From assembly GCF_001667075.1 (NCBI RefSeq), contig NZ_LZIL01000053.1:186001-250000 (forward strand): 64,000 nt of DNA, read 5' to 3'. The stretch is from Mycobacterium sp. 852014-52450_SCH5900713. Lineage in GTDB: Bacteria > Actinomycetota > Actinomycetes > Mycobacteriales > Mycobacteriaceae. Position 1 is the first letter of the stretch, and every line of letters starts with the position of its first letter. The notes under the pieces were generated by a model. The model worked only from the letters and a program-made list of their open reading frames with translations. It ran no database searches and was not told the origin of the DNA. This document shows, one piece after another, positions 26,001-34,988 of the stretch. Made by a program: the position numbers and the translations under genes.

Positions 26001-27473
26001 ATGCCTGTGCAACGTGTGGTTCGTGTGATTGCCACTGCGCTCACCCTTGTGGTGGTCCTGGGCACCGGGCTCGCGTGGAGCAACGTCCGGTCCTTCGAGG
26101 ACGGCATCTTCCACATGTCCGCGCCCTCGCTCGGCAAGGGCGGCGACGACGGCGCGATCGACATCCTGCTGGTCGGCCTCGACAGCCGCACGGACGCGCA
26201 CGGCAACCCGCTGTCCCAAGAGGAGCTGGCCGCCCTGCGGGCCGGCGACGAGGAAGCGACCAACACCGACACGATCATCCTGATCCGGATCCCCAACAAC
26301 GGGAAGTCGGCGACGGCCATCTCGATCCCCCGCGACTCCTACGTCGCGGCCCCCGGCCTGGGCAAGACGAAGATCAACGGCGTCTACGGCCAGACCCGCG
26401 AGGCCAAGCGCACCAGCCTGGTCAAGGCCGGCGATTCGGCCGAGGACGCCGCGGCGCAGGGCACCGAGGCCGGGCGCGAGGCCCTGATCAAGACCGTCGC
26501 CGACCTCACCGGCGTCACCGTCGACCACTACGCCGAGATCGGGCTGCTCGGCTTCTCGTTGATCACCGACGCGCTCGGTGGCGTGGACGTCTGCCTCAAA
26601 GAGCCGGTTTTCGAACCGCTTTCGGGCGCCGACTTCCCGGCCGGCCAGCAACGCCTGGACGGGCCGGAGGCGCTCAGCTTCGTCCGTCAGCGCCACGAAT
26701 TGCCGCGCGGCGACCTGGACCGGGTGGTGCGTCAGCAGGTGGTGATGGCCTCACTGGCCCACCGGGTCATCTCCGGCAAGACGCTGTCGAGCCCCACCAC
26801 CGTGCGACGCCTCGAGGCCGCGGTGCAACGCTCGGTGGTGATCTCTCAGGGTTGGGACGTAATGGATTTCGTCCAGCAGATGCAGAAGCTCGCGGGCGGC
26901 AACGTCGCGTTCGCCACCATCCCGGTGCTGGACGGGGCCGGCTGGAGTGACGACGGCATGCAGAGTGTGGTGCGGGTGGACCCGCATCAGGTACAGGACT
27001 GGGTCAATGGGCTACTGCACGAGCAGGAGCAGGGCAAGACCGAGGAGATCGCCTACACCCCGGCGAAGACCACCGCCAGCGTGATCAACGACACCGACAT
27101 CAACGGCCTGGCATCGGCGGTCTCACAGGTGTTGACCGCCAAGGGATTTGGCGCAGGTACCGTCGGCAACAACGACGCCGGCCATGTCAAGGGCAGCCAG
27201 GTCCGGGCCGCCAAGACCGACGACCTGGGGGCCCAGGAGGTGGCCAAGGAGCTCGGCGGGCTGCCGGTGGTCGCCGATGCATCCGTCGCGGCGGGCTCGG
27301 TCAAGGTGGTGCTGGGCAACGACTACAGCGGCCCCGGCTCCGGACTTTCCGGCACCGCGTCGGTGATGCCCGCCCGGGTGTCCAACGTCGGTGCGGTGGC
27401 CGCCGACCCGAACGTCCCGCCGCCCTCGCCGATCCTGACCGCCGGTTCCGACAAGCCCGAGTGCATCAACTGA
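26001..27473 (+). CDS. lcp1: LytR-CpsA-Psr ligase Lcp1
   Basis: A 490-residue envelope enzyme orthologous to Rv3267, which attaches arabinogalactan to peptidoglycan. One N-terminal membrane helix spans about residues 7-27. The LCP domain follows: DILLVGLDSR (about 53-63), the arginine-containing IPRDSYV (about 109-115) and RQRHELPRGDLDRVVRQQ (about 229-246), which bind the pyrophosphate of the lipid donor. A LytR_C domain covers about 355-450. The location beside wbbL and rmlD, which make its substrate linker, fits the role. Confidence 0.94.
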   Translation: MPVQRVVRVIATALTLVVVLGTGLAWSNVRSFEDGIFHMSAPSLGKGGDDGAIDILLVGLDSRTDAHGNPLSQEELAALRAGDEEATNTDTIILIRIPNNGKSATAISIPRDSYVAAPGLGKTKINGVYGQTREAKRTSLVKAGDSAEDAAAQGTEAGREALIKTVADLTGVTVDHYAEIGLLGFSLITDALGGVDVCLKEPVFEPLSGADFPAGQQRLDGPEALSFVRQRHELPRGDLDRVVRQQVVMASLAHRVISGKTLSSPTTVRRLEAAVQRSVVISQGWDVMDFVQQMQKLAGGNVAFATIPVLDGAGWSDDGMQSVVRVDPHQVQDWVNGLLHEQEQGKTEEIAYTPAKTTASVINDTDINGLASAVSQVLTAKGFGAGTVGNNDAGHVKGSQVRAAKTDDLGAQEVAKELGGLPVVADASVAAGSVKVVLGNDYSGPGSGLSGTASVMPARVSNVGAVAADPNVPPPSPILTAGSDKPECIN

Positions 27474-28177
27474 GCACGCTCGCCGGCGCCATCCTCGACC
27501 CGATGCTGCGGACCGACCCGGTCGGCCCGCGCATCACCTACTACGACGACGCGACCGGCGAGCGCATCGAGCTGTCGGCGGCGACGCTGGCCAATTGGGC
27601 GGCCAAGACCGGCAACCTGTTACGCGACGAGCTCGGCGCCGGACCGGGCAGCCGGGTCGCGATCCTGCTGCCCGCGCACTGGCAGACCGCGGCCGTGCTG
27701 TTCGGGGTGTGGTGGATCGGCGCCGAGGCCGTGCTCGCATCGGGCCCGGCCGACATCGCCATGTGCACCGCCGAGCGGCTGGACGAGGCGGACGAGACCG
27801 GGGCCGGCGAGGTGGCGGTGCTGTCGCTGGACCCGTTCGGCCGCCCTGCGCCGGGCCTGCCGATCGGAGTCACCGACTACGCGACCGCCGTGCGGGTGCA
27901 CGGCGACCAGATCGTCGCCGAACCCCATCCCGGTCCGGCGCTGGCCGGCCGATCGGTCGACGAGGTCCTCGCCGACTGCCAAAGCGCCGCCGCCGCAAAG
28001 GAATTGACGGCCGCCGACCGGGTGCTGTCCACCTCCGCGTGGTCGGAACCCGGCGAGCTGGTGGACGGCCCGCTGGCGATCCTGGCCGTCGGCGGCTCGC
28101 TGGTGCAGGTGGCCAATCCCGACCCGTCGGCGTTGCAGCGCAGGATCGAGACCGAAAAGGTCACCCGGGTGCTCTAA
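27461..28177 (+). CDS. TIGR03089-family protein (Rv3268-like)
   Basis: A 238-residue actinobacterial protein that resembles the N-terminal part of acyl-CoA synthetases: LSAATLANWAAKTGNLLRDELG and VAILLPAHWQTAAVLFGVWWIGAEAV match the AMP-ligase opening. It lacks the ATP-binding P-loop and the C-terminal domain, so it is unlikely to be an active ligase. The GTG start overlaps lcp1 by 13 bp. Equivalent to Rv3268 in M. tuberculosis, of unknown function. Confidence 0.8.
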   Translation: MHQLSTLAGAILDPMLRTDPVGPRITYYDDATGERIELSAATLANWAAKTGNLLRDELGAGPGSRVAILLPAHWQTAAVLFGVWWIGAEAVLASGPADIAMCTAERLDEADETGAGEVAVLSLDPFGRPAPGLPIGVTDYATAVRVHGDQIVAEPHPGPALAGRSVDEVLADCQSAAAAKELTAADRVLSTSAWSEPGELVDGPLAILAVGGSLVQVANPDPSALQRRIETEKVTRVL

Positions 28178-28188
28178 CGCGCGGATAC

Positions 28189-28220
28189 ATATTGATATCG
28201 CAATATTTCAATGTTAACGT
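28189..28220 (+). promoter_or_regulatory. pacL1-ctpC promoter with AT-rich inverted repeat
   Basis: TTGATA at 28192-28197, a 17-nt spacer and TAACGT at 28215-28220 form a good sigma-A-like promoter. An inverted repeat with perfect arms ATATTG and CAATAT (28189-28206) covers the -35. The AT-rich sequence contrasts sharply with its GC-rich surroundings. An AT-rich repeat on the promoter of a metal efflux pump resembles operators of ArsR/SmtB-type metal sensors; no such sensor is encoded nearby. Confidence 0.6.
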
Positions 28221-28265
28221 CGAGCGAGCATCAGCTGACGCCACGACGACAGGGAGGTCCGGGTA

Positions 28266-28547
28266 ATGGCGGGGTACGCGCTCTTGGCGAAGGCGGCATC
28301 GACGGTGGTCACCGGCCTGGTCGGCGTGACGGCCTACGAGGTGGTGCGCAAGGCCGTGGCCAAGGCGCCGCTGCACGAGACCGCGGTGTCGGCTGCCGAG
28401 CTGGGGCTGCGCGGGACGCGCAAGGCCGAGGAAGCCGCCGAGTCCGCCCGCCTGAAGATCGCCGACGTCATGGCCGAAGCCCGCGAACGCATCGGCGAGG
28501 AAGCGCCCACGCCGGCCGTCGCCGACGTCCACCAGCACGACCACTGA
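28266..28547 (+). CDS. pacL1: PacL1-like metal-binding partner of CtpC (DUF1490)
   Basis: A 93-residue membrane-associated protein equivalent to Rv3269. The N-terminus (ALLAKAASTVVTGLVGVTAYEVV) is a probable membrane helix; the middle is a charged helix rich in Ala/Glu/Arg; the C-terminus ends in DVHQHDH, a His/Asp metal-binding tail. In M. tuberculosis PacL1 binds zinc with its C-terminal motif, co-clusters with CtpC and stabilises it. GGGAGG precedes the ATG. ctpC begins 11 nt after its stop. Confidence 0.92.
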   Translation: MAGYALLAKAASTVVTGLVGVTAYEVVRKAVAKAPLHETAVSAAELGLRGTRKAEEAAESARLKIADVMAEARERIGEEAPTPAVADVHQHDH

Positions 28548-28558
28548 TCCCCGCGCAG

Positions 28559-30733
28559 ATGGCGCTCGCCACCGCCCTGGACCCGGTCCGCTCGAAAGAC
28601 CCCGCGCTGCAAATCGTTTCGGATGCGGCCGGGCGCATGCGGGTTTCCGTCGACTGGCTGCGGTGCGACTCCCGGCGCGCGGTGGCGGTCGAGGAGGCCG
28701 TCGCCAACGAGGACGGCGTGCGCGTGGTGCACGCCTACCCGCGCACCGGATCCGTCGTCGTCTGGTATTCGCCCCGGCGTTGTGACCGCGCCGCGGTGCT
28801 GGGCGCGATCAGCTCCGCCGCACACGTCGCCGCCGAGCTGATTCCCGCACGCGCGCCGCATTCGGAGGAGATCCGCAACACCGACGTGTTGCGGATGGTC
28901 GTCGGAGGTGCCGCGCTGGCCCTGCTCGGCGTGCGGCGCTACGTGTTCGCCCGGCCGCCGCTGCTCGGCCCGAACGGCCGGGTTCTGGCCACCGGGGTCA
29001 CCATCTTCACCGGCTACCCGTTCCTGCGCGGCGCGCTGCGCTCGTTGCGCTCCGGCCGGGCCGGCACCGACGCCCTGGTGTCGGCGGCGACGGTGGCGAG
29101 CCTGGTGCTGCGCGAGAACGTGGTGGCGCTGACGGTGCTGTGGCTGCTCAACATCGGCGAGTACCTGCAAGACCTCACCCTGCGCCGGACCCGCCGGGCG
29201 ATTTCCGAACTGCTGCGCGGCAGCCAGGACACGGCGTGGATCCGGCTGACCGATGGGGCCGAAGTCCAGGTCCCCATCGACGGCGTTCAGATCGGCGACG
29301 AGGTGATCATCCACGACCACGTCGCGATACCGGTGGACGGTGAGGTGGTCGACGGCGAGGCGATCGTCAACCAGTCCGCGATCACCGGCGAGAACCTGCC
29401 CGTCTCCGTCCTGGTCGGCGCGCACGTGCACGCCGGGTCGGTCGTGGTGCGCGGGCGCCTGGTGGTGCGCGCGCAGGCCGTCGGCAACCAGACGGCGATC
29501 GGGCGCATCATCACCCGGGTCGAGGAGGCCCAGCACGACCGCGCGCCCATCCAGACCGTGGGCGAAAACTTCTCTCGCCGTTTCGTTCCCACCTCGTTCA
29601 TCGTGTCGGCCCTCACCCTGGCGGTCACCGGTGATGTGCGCCGCGCGATGACCATGCTGTTGATCGCGTGCCCCTGCGCGGTGGGCCTGTCCACCCCGAC
29701 CGCGATCAGTGCCGCGATCGGCAACGGCGCCCGCCGCGGCATCCTGATCAAGGGCGGCTCCCACCTCGAGCAGGCCGGCCGGGTCGACGCGATCGTGTTC
29801 GACAAGACCGGGACGCTCACCGTCGGCCGCCCCGTGGTCACCAATATCATTGCCCTGCACAAGGATTGGGCACCCGAGCAGGTGCTGGCCTACGCGGCCA
29901 GCTCGGAGATCCACTCCCGCCATCCGCTGGCCGAGGCGGTGATCCGCTCCACCGAGGAACGCCACATCACCATCCCGCCGCACGAGGAGTGCGAGGTCCT
30001 GGTGGGTTTGGGCATGCGCACCTGGGCCGACGGCCGCACCCTGCTGCTGGGCAGCCCCGGGCTGCTGCGCGCCGAAAAGGTGCGGGTCTCGAAGAAGGCG
30101 TCGGAGTGGGTGGACCGGCTGCGCCGCCAGGCCGAGACCCCGCTGCTGCTCGCGGTCGACGGCAAGCTGGTGGGACTGATCAGCCTGCGCGACGAGGTGC
30201 GCACCGAGGCGGTCGAGGTGCTGAAGCAGCTGCGGGACAACGGTATCCGCCGCATCGTCATGCTCACCGGCGACCATCCCGACATCGCCCGGGTGGTCGC
30301 CGAGGAGCTGGGCCTCGACGAGTGGCGCGCCGAGGTGATGCCGGAGGACAAGCTCGAGGTGGTGCGCGGGCTGCAGAACGACGGCTACGTGGTTGGCATG
30401 GTCGGCGACGGCATCAACGACGCCCCGGCGCTGGCGGCCGCCGACATCGGGATCGCCATGGGCCTGGCCGGAACCGACGTCGCCGTCGAGACCGCCGACG
30501 TGGCACTGGCCAACGACGACCTGCACCGGCTGCTCGACGTGCGCGACCTGGGCGCCCGGGCCGTCGACGTCATCCGGGAGAACTACGGCATGTCCATCGC
30601 CGTGAACGCCGCCGGGCTGATCATCGGCGCGGGCGGTGCGCTATCCCCCGTGCTGGCCGCGATCCTGCACAACGCGTCGTCAGTCGCGGTGGTGGCCAAC
30701 AGCTCCCGGCTGATCCGCTACCGGCTGGACTAG
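28559..30733 (+). CDS. ctpC: P1B-type metal-exporting ATPase CtpC
   Basis: A 724-residue heavy-metal P-type ATPase. The ion-binding membrane motif CPC is at Cys371-Cys373 (ACPCAVGLSTPT); the phosphorylated aspartate is Asp415 in DKTGTLT; the hinge GDGIND is at 616-621; TGE is in SAITGENLPV. The N-terminal roughly 80 residues lack a CxxC metal-binding domain. The orthologue (Rv3270) exports zinc and possibly manganese and protects against zinc poisoning in macrophages. The start is the ATG after the pacL1 stop. The 3' end overlaps the convergent acyl-CoA synthetase by 54 bp. Confidence 0.95.
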   Translation: MALATALDPVRSKDPALQIVSDAAGRMRVSVDWLRCDSRRAVAVEEAVANEDGVRVVHAYPRTGSVVVWYSPRRCDRAAVLGAISSAAHVAAELIPARAPHSEEIRNTDVLRMVVGGAALALLGVRRYVFARPPLLGPNGRVLATGVTIFTGYPFLRGALRSLRSGRAGTDALVSAATVASLVLRENVVALTVLWLLNIGEYLQDLTLRRTRRAISELLRGSQDTAWIRLTDGAEVQVPIDGVQIGDEVIIHDHVAIPVDGEVVDGEAIVNQSAITGENLPVSVLVGAHVHAGSVVVRGRLVVRAQAVGNQTAIGRIITRVEEAQHDRAPIQTVGENFSRRFVPTSFIVSALTLAVTGDVRRAMTMLLIACPCAVGLSTPTAISAAIGNGARRGILIKGGSHLEQAGRVDAIVFDKTGTLTVGRPVVTNIIALHKDWAPEQVLAYAASSEIHSRHPLAEAVIRSTEERHITIPPHEECEVLVGLGMRTWADGRTLLLGSPGLLRAEKVRVSKKASEWVDRLRRQAETPLLLAVDGKLVGLISLRDEVRTEAVEVLKQLRDNGIRRIVMLTGDHPDIARVVAEELGLDEWRAEVMPEDKLEVVRGLQNDGYVVGMVGDGINDAPALAAADIGIAMGLAGTDVAVETADVALANDDLHRLLDVRDLGARAVDVIRENYGMSIAVNAAGLIIGAGGALSPVLAAILHNASSVAVVANSSRLIRYRLD

Positions 30734-32320
30734 CACCCGCTTGAGCACCTTGCCGCCCGCGTTGCGCGGCAGCTCGTCGACGAACAGCACGTCACGCGGG
30801 ATCTTGAAGCGCGCCAGCCGGTTTCGCACATATTCCCGGACCTCGTGCTCGGCCAGCGTCGCGCCCGGCCGGAGCACGAGGTAGGCGCGCAACCGCTGCC
30901 CGAACTCCTCGTCGGTGTCGCCGACGACGGCGGCGTCGAGGATGCCGGGATGCTGCGTGAGCGCCTCTTCGACCTCGCCGGGGTAGACGTTCTCACCGCC
31001 GGAGACGATCATCTCGTCGTCGCGCCCGTCGATGAATAGCCTGCCGTCGGAATCGAAATGGCCCATGTCGCCGGTGGACATCAGGCCCTGAACCGACTCC
31101 TTGGTGCCGCCATCGGTATATCCCTCGAAGGTCAGCACGTTGCCGACGAAGATCCGCCCCGGCGTCCCCGGCGGCACCTCGCGGCCGTCGTCGCCGAAGA
31201 TCTTGACGACCGAGCCCGGGACCACCGCACCCACGCAGCCGGGCGCGGCGGTCAGGTCGGCCGGCGTGGCGATGGTGGCGTAGGCGACCTCGGTGGATCC
31301 ATACATGTTGTAGACCACGGGGCCGAGCGCCTCGAGCGCCCGGGTGGCCAGCGCGCCACCGAGCTGGGAACCGCCGATGAACACGATGCGCAGCGACGAC
31401 AGGTCGTGCTCGGCCAGGGCGGCCGGCCCCAGATCAAGGATGCGCCGCAACATGATCGGCACGACGATCATGGCGCTGGCCCGATGCGCGGCCACGCTGG
31501 CCAGCGTCTCTCGGGCATCGAAGTGGCGGCGCAGCACCAGGGTCGAGCCCAGCACCATCGCATACATCGCGTGGCTGAAACCCATCGAATGAAGAAGCGG
31601 CACACAGCATTCCGTGACTTCCCGGCCGCGGAACGGCACCTTGCCGAGCAGACCGCCCACCGGTATCAGCGAGTGGGGCTCGGAGCGCGCGGCGCCCTTC
31701 GGCGTTCCCGTCGTCCCACTGGTCGAGATGACAATCTTGGGCCGCCCACCCGACGAGGGCGGCGGGCGGGGATCCCCGCGTTCGATCAGCGCGTCCAGGG
31801 AGTCGGGAGCGGGCGTATCCGTCCAGGCCCGGATCCGGCCCAGCCTCGGGCGGACGTCCCCGACGACGGCGCTGTACTCCTCGTCGTAGACCAGCAGGTC
31901 CGCGCCTTCGCGGGCCAGCGTTTCGGCGAACTGCGTGCGCCCGAAGCCGGTGTTGAGCAGCAGGACGAATGCGCCGCACTTGCCGGCGGCGAAGACGGCC
32001 TCCAGGAACCCCCGGTGGTTGCCGGCCAGGATGGCCACACCGGCGCCCGGGCCGAGCCCGCGCCGCCGCCACTCGTTGGCCAACGCGTTGGTCCGCTCGT
32101 CCAGCTCACCGAACGTCAGGGGCCCGCGCTCGTCGATCAGCGCCACCCCGTCACGGTCTCGCCCGGCGGCGATCGCCGGCGCCGCCCCCAGCAGGCCGTA
32201 GCGTTTGAGGGCGCGCAGCGCCGGCACGATCCGCCCGGGCGGTAGCCACCCCAATCCCCCGGACCGAACATAGAGAAAGAGCGACCGGGCTTCCAAGCCC
32301 GCGCGCCGAAGAGGTTCCAC
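30680..32320 (-). CDS. fatty-acyl-CoA/AMP ligase (FadD-type)
   Basis: About 546 residues of the ANL superfamily, which activates carboxylic acids as acyl-adenylates and acyl-CoA. Motifs: ATP loop ISTSGTTGTPKGAA, the YGSTE motif, STGDMGHFDSDGRLF, GRDDEMIVSGGENVYPGEVE hinge, and the catalytic lysine region PRNAGGKVLKR. Substrate cannot be told; the N-terminus (SGGLGWLPPGRIVPALRAL) suggests a mycobacterial fatty-acid FadD. The start is uncertain: I use GTG at 32320, and a TTG slightly downstream is possible. It is absent from this position in my recollection of M. tuberculosis. Confidence 0.8.
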   Translation of the reverse strand: MEPLRRAGLEARSLFLYVRSGGLGWLPPGRIVPALRALKRYGLLGAAPAIAAGRDRDGVALIDERGPLTFGELDERTNALANEWRRRGLGPGAGVAILAGNHRGFLEAVFAAGKCGAFVLLLNTGFGRTQFAETLAREGADLLVYDEEYSAVVGDVRPRLGRIRAWTDTPAPDSLDALIERGDPRPPPSSGGRPKIVISTSGTTGTPKGAARSEPHSLIPVGGLLGKVPFRGREVTECCVPLLHSMGFSHAMYAMVLGSTLVLRRHFDARETLASVAAHRASAMIVVPIMLRRILDLGPAALAEHDLSSLRIVFIGGSQLGGALATRALEALGPVVYNMYGSTEVAYATIATPADLTAAPGCVGAVVPGSVVKIFGDDGREVPPGTPGRIFVGNVLTFEGYTDGGTKESVQGLMSTGDMGHFDSDGRLFIDGRDDEMIVSGGENVYPGEVEEALTQHPGILDAAVVGDTDEEFGQRLRAYLVLRPGATLAEHEVREYVRNRLARFKIPRDVLFVDELPRNAGGKVLKRVLVQPVADQPGAVGHHRD

Positions 32321-32394
32321 ACGTCGATGCTGCCGCCGGGCCCCGCCCGGGAATAAGGGCGCAACGCCACTGCGACAGGGGTCTTTCGTCACCA

Positions 32395-32413
32395 TCGTTA
32401 CTCTGGTTAACGA
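32395..32413. promoter_or_regulatory. inverted repeat in the FadD/methyltransferase divergent region
   Basis: The arms TCGTTA and TAACGA are perfect and are separated by 7 nt. It lies 23 nt before the methyltransferase ATG and 75 nt before the FadD start, in a 115-bp divergent gap. It may be an operator shared by both genes. Confidence 0.35.
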
Positions 32414-32435
32414 CTAGACGGAAAGGGCATTGCCG

Positions 32436-33350
32436 ATGACGCGCACCGACAACGACAGCTGGGACCTGGCCACGAGCGTGGGGGCCACCGCCACCATGGT
32501 GGCAGCCGGACGGGCCCGGGCCACCCGCGACGGCCTGATCGACGACTCGTTCGCCGAGCCCCTGGTGCGCGCCGTCGGCGTCGATTTCATGACGCGGTGG
32601 GCCGCCGGCGAATTGAGCTCGGCCGACGTCGACGAGCCCGGCGCCCCGTGGGGCATGCAACGCATGACCGACATGCTGGCCGCCCGCACGCGCTACATCG
32701 ACGCGTTCTTCGCCGAGGCGGGTGCGACGGGCATCCGCCAGGTCGTCATCCTGGCCTCGGGCCTGGACGCGCGCGCCTACCGGCTGCCGTGGGCGGCGGG
32801 CACCACGGTGTTCGAGATCGACCAACCGCAAGTCATCGAATTCAAGACGGCGACCATCGCCGAGCTGGGCGCCCGGCCCACCGCCGAGGTTCGGGCCGTG
32901 CCCATCGACCTGCGCCACGATTGGCCGTCGGCGCTGCGCGAGGCCGGCTTCGACACCGGCCGGCCGGCCGCCTGGGCCGCCGAGGGCCTGCTCGGCTTCC
33001 TGCCGCCCGAGGCACAGGACCGGTTGCTCGACGACATCACCGCGCTCAGCGCCGACGGGAGCCGGCTGGTGGCCGAGATCTTCAGCAACTCCGGCGACAA
33101 CGGGGACGCCCTGAACGCCGCCAGCGAGAAGTGGCGGGAGAACGGCCTGGACATTGCGCTCGGCGACCTGGGGTTCCCCGGCGAGCGCAACGACGCGGCG
33201 ACGTATCTGGAGCGGCGGGGCTGGCGCCCGGTTCGCACACCCCTGAATCAGTTGTTGGCCGACAACGGGTTACCTTTGCAGCGCACCGAAGCCGGTGCGC
33301 CGTTCGCCGAGAACTACTACTGCATCGCGGAGTTGCACACGGCCCGTTGA
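32436..33350 (+). CDS. SAM-dependent methyltransferase, TIGR00027 family
   Basis: A 304-residue class I methyltransferase of the family expanded in mycobacteria and related to leucine carboxyl methyltransferases. Motifs: the N-terminal DSWDLATSVGATATMVAAGRA, SAM-binding VVILASGLDARAYRL, the FEIDQPQVIEFK acidic strand, and AAEGLLGFLPPEAQDRLL. The substrate is unknown. GGAAAGGG precedes the ATG at 32436. A 13-nt gap links it to the CoA transferase gene downstream, so the two probably form an operon. Confidence 0.88.
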   Translation: MTRTDNDSWDLATSVGATATMVAAGRARATRDGLIDDSFAEPLVRAVGVDFMTRWAAGELSSADVDEPGAPWGMQRMTDMLAARTRYIDAFFAEAGATGIRQVVILASGLDARAYRLPWAAGTTVFEIDQPQVIEFKTATIAELGARPTAEVRAVPIDLRHDWPSALREAGFDTGRPAAWAAEGLLGFLPPEAQDRLLDDITALSADGSRLVAEIFSNSGDNGDALNAASEKWRENGLDIALGDLGFPGERNDAATYLERRGWRPVRTPLNQLLADNGLPLQRTEAGAPFAENYYCIAELHTAR

Positions 33351-33363
33351 CGGAAGGCCACCC

Positions 33364-34545
33364 ATGGCAGACAGCACGCCCGCCAAGCCGCTTGACGGGT
33401 TCCGGGTACTCGATTTCACCCAGAACATCGCCGGGCCGCTGGCCGGCCAGGTGCTGGCCGACCTGGGCGCCGAGGTGATCAAGGTCGAGGCGCCCCTGGG
33501 TGAGGCGGCCCGGCAGATCACCGCGGTCCTGCCCGGGCGTCCGCCGCTGCCCACGCTGTTTCTGCCGCACAACCGGGGCAAGAAGTCGGTGGCCGTCGAC
33601 CTCACGAACGACGAAGCCAAGCAACAGATCCTGCGGCTGGTCGATGACGCCGACGTCGTGCTGGAAGGGTTCCGCCCCGGCGTGATGGAACGGATGGGCC
33701 TGGGCCCCGACGAGTTGCGCGCCCGCAACCCCCGGCTGGTCTACGCGCGGCTGTCGGCCTATGGCGGCAACGGCCCGCACGGCAGCAGGCCGGGCGTCGA
33801 TCTGATGGTCGCAGCCGAGTCGGGCATGACCACCGGGATGCCGACACCGACCGGCAAACCGCAGATCATCCCCTTCCAGCTCGTCGACGCCGCCAGCGGT
33901 CACGTGCTGGCCCAGGCGGTGCTGGCCGCGCTGCTCAACCGGGAGCGCCACGGCGTCGCCGACGTGGTGAGCGTCGCCATGTACGACGTGGCGGTCAACT
34001 TGCAGGCCAGTCAGCTCACGATTCATCTGAACAAACCCAGCGAGGCTGCCAAGCCCGACGCCACACCGAAGCCGAAGAAGCGCAAGGGAGTTGGCTTCGC
34101 GACCCAACCCTCCGACGCGTTCAAGGCCGCCGACGGGTACCTGGTGATCAGCGCGTATGTGCCAAAGCATTGGGCGAAGCTGTGCCAGATCATCGGGCGG
34201 CCGGACCTGCTGACCGACGAGCGGTTCATCGATCAGCGTTCGCGGGCAATGAATTACCACGAGTTGACCGAAGAACTCGAGTCGGCGCTGGCCGCCAAGA
34301 CGGCGGCCGAATGGGTTGAGCTGCTTCAGGAAAGTGGCCTGATGGCCTGCCTGGCCTACACCTGGAAGCAGGTGGTGGACACCCCGCTGTTCGGGGAGAA
34401 CGAGCTCGCCTTGCGGGTGGGCACCGGCGGCGACGCGGTCACGGTGGTCCGCATGCCGGCGCGCTACGCGAGCTTCGACGCGGTGGTCACCGATCCCCCG
34501 CCCGCGCCCGGGCAGCACAATGACGAGTTCCTCACGGCGCCATAG
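33364..34545 (+). CDS. class III CoA transferase (CaiB/BaiF family)
   Basis: A 393-residue enzyme equivalent to Rv3272, of nearly the same length. Family hallmarks are DFTQNIAGPLAGQVLADLGAEVIKVE at the N-terminus, NRGKKSVAVDL, and GVDLMVAAESG, where Asp146 is the likely nucleophile that forms the acyl anhydride with the CoA donor. A Lys/Pro-rich insertion (KPDATPKPKKRKG) sits mid-protein. Donor and acceptor acids are not known. Confidence 0.88.
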   Translation: MADSTPAKPLDGFRVLDFTQNIAGPLAGQVLADLGAEVIKVEAPLGEAARQITAVLPGRPPLPTLFLPHNRGKKSVAVDLTNDEAKQQILRLVDDADVVLEGFRPGVMERMGLGPDELRARNPRLVYARLSAYGGNGPHGSRPGVDLMVAAESGMTTGMPTPTGKPQIIPFQLVDAASGHVLAQAVLAALLNRERHGVADVVSVAMYDVAVNLQASQLTIHLNKPSEAAKPDATPKPKKRKGVGFATQPSDAFKAADGYLVISAYVPKHWAKLCQIIGRPDLLTDERFIDQRSRAMNYHELTEELESALAAKTAAEWVELLQESGLMACLAYTWKQVVDTPLFGENELALRVGTGGDAVTVVRMPARYASFDAVVTDPPPAPGQHNDEFLTAP

Positions 34546-34547
34546 CC

Positions 34548-34988
34548 TTACAGGCTGGGCAGGCGCACCACCTGGACGAAGAACTCGTCGATCTGCCGGA
34601 CCGCCTTCATGAACTGGTCCAGGTCGACCGGCTTGGTGACGTAGGCGTTGGCGTGCAGCTTGTAGCTGCGCAGGATGTCCTCCTCGGCCGAGGAGGTGGT
34701 GAGCACGACGACCGGGATGCGGGCCAGGTCCGGGTCGGACTTGACCTTCTCCAGCAGCTGGCGGCCGTCGTACTTGGGCAGGTTCAGGTCCAGCAGGATG
34801 AGGTCGGGCCGCGGCGCATCCTCGAACTTGCCGCGGCGGTAGAGGTAGTCGAGGCCTTCCTCTCCGTCGTGCGCCACGTGGAGCCGGTTCTTGAGTTTGT
34901 TGTGCTCGAAGGCTTCTCGCGTGATGAGCTCGTCCCCCGGGTCGTCCTCGACGAGCAGAATGTCGATCGCTCTGCCTTCTGATGTCAT
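34548..34988 (-). CDS. Rcp1-like single-domain response regulator
   Basis: A 146-residue receiver with no output domain. Acidic pocket Glu14-Asp15-Asp16, phospho-acceptor Asp67 (LLDLNLP), Thr in VVLTTSS, Lys119 in YVTKPVD. The loop following the second strand (EEGLDYLYRRGKFED) is typical of regulators paired with phytochrome-like and CHASE-type kinases. Its ATG overlaps the stop of the kinase gene by 4 bp. It likely acts as a phosphate sink or protein-binding relay for the cassette. It converges on the CoA transferase with only 2 bp between the ends. Confidence 0.9.
   Translation of the reverse strand: MTSEGRAIDILLVEDDPGDELITREAFEHNKLKNRLHVAHDGEEGLDYLYRRGKFEDAPRPDLILLDLNLPKYDGRQLLEKVKSDPDLARIPVVVLTTSSAEEDILRSYKLHANAYVTKPVDLDQFMKAVRQIDEFFVQVVRLPSL

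Noticed and set aside
28334..30526. 730-codon minus-strand frame opposite ctpC
   Set aside because: Antisense shadow rich in His/Asp/Gln/Gly without any recognisable domain.
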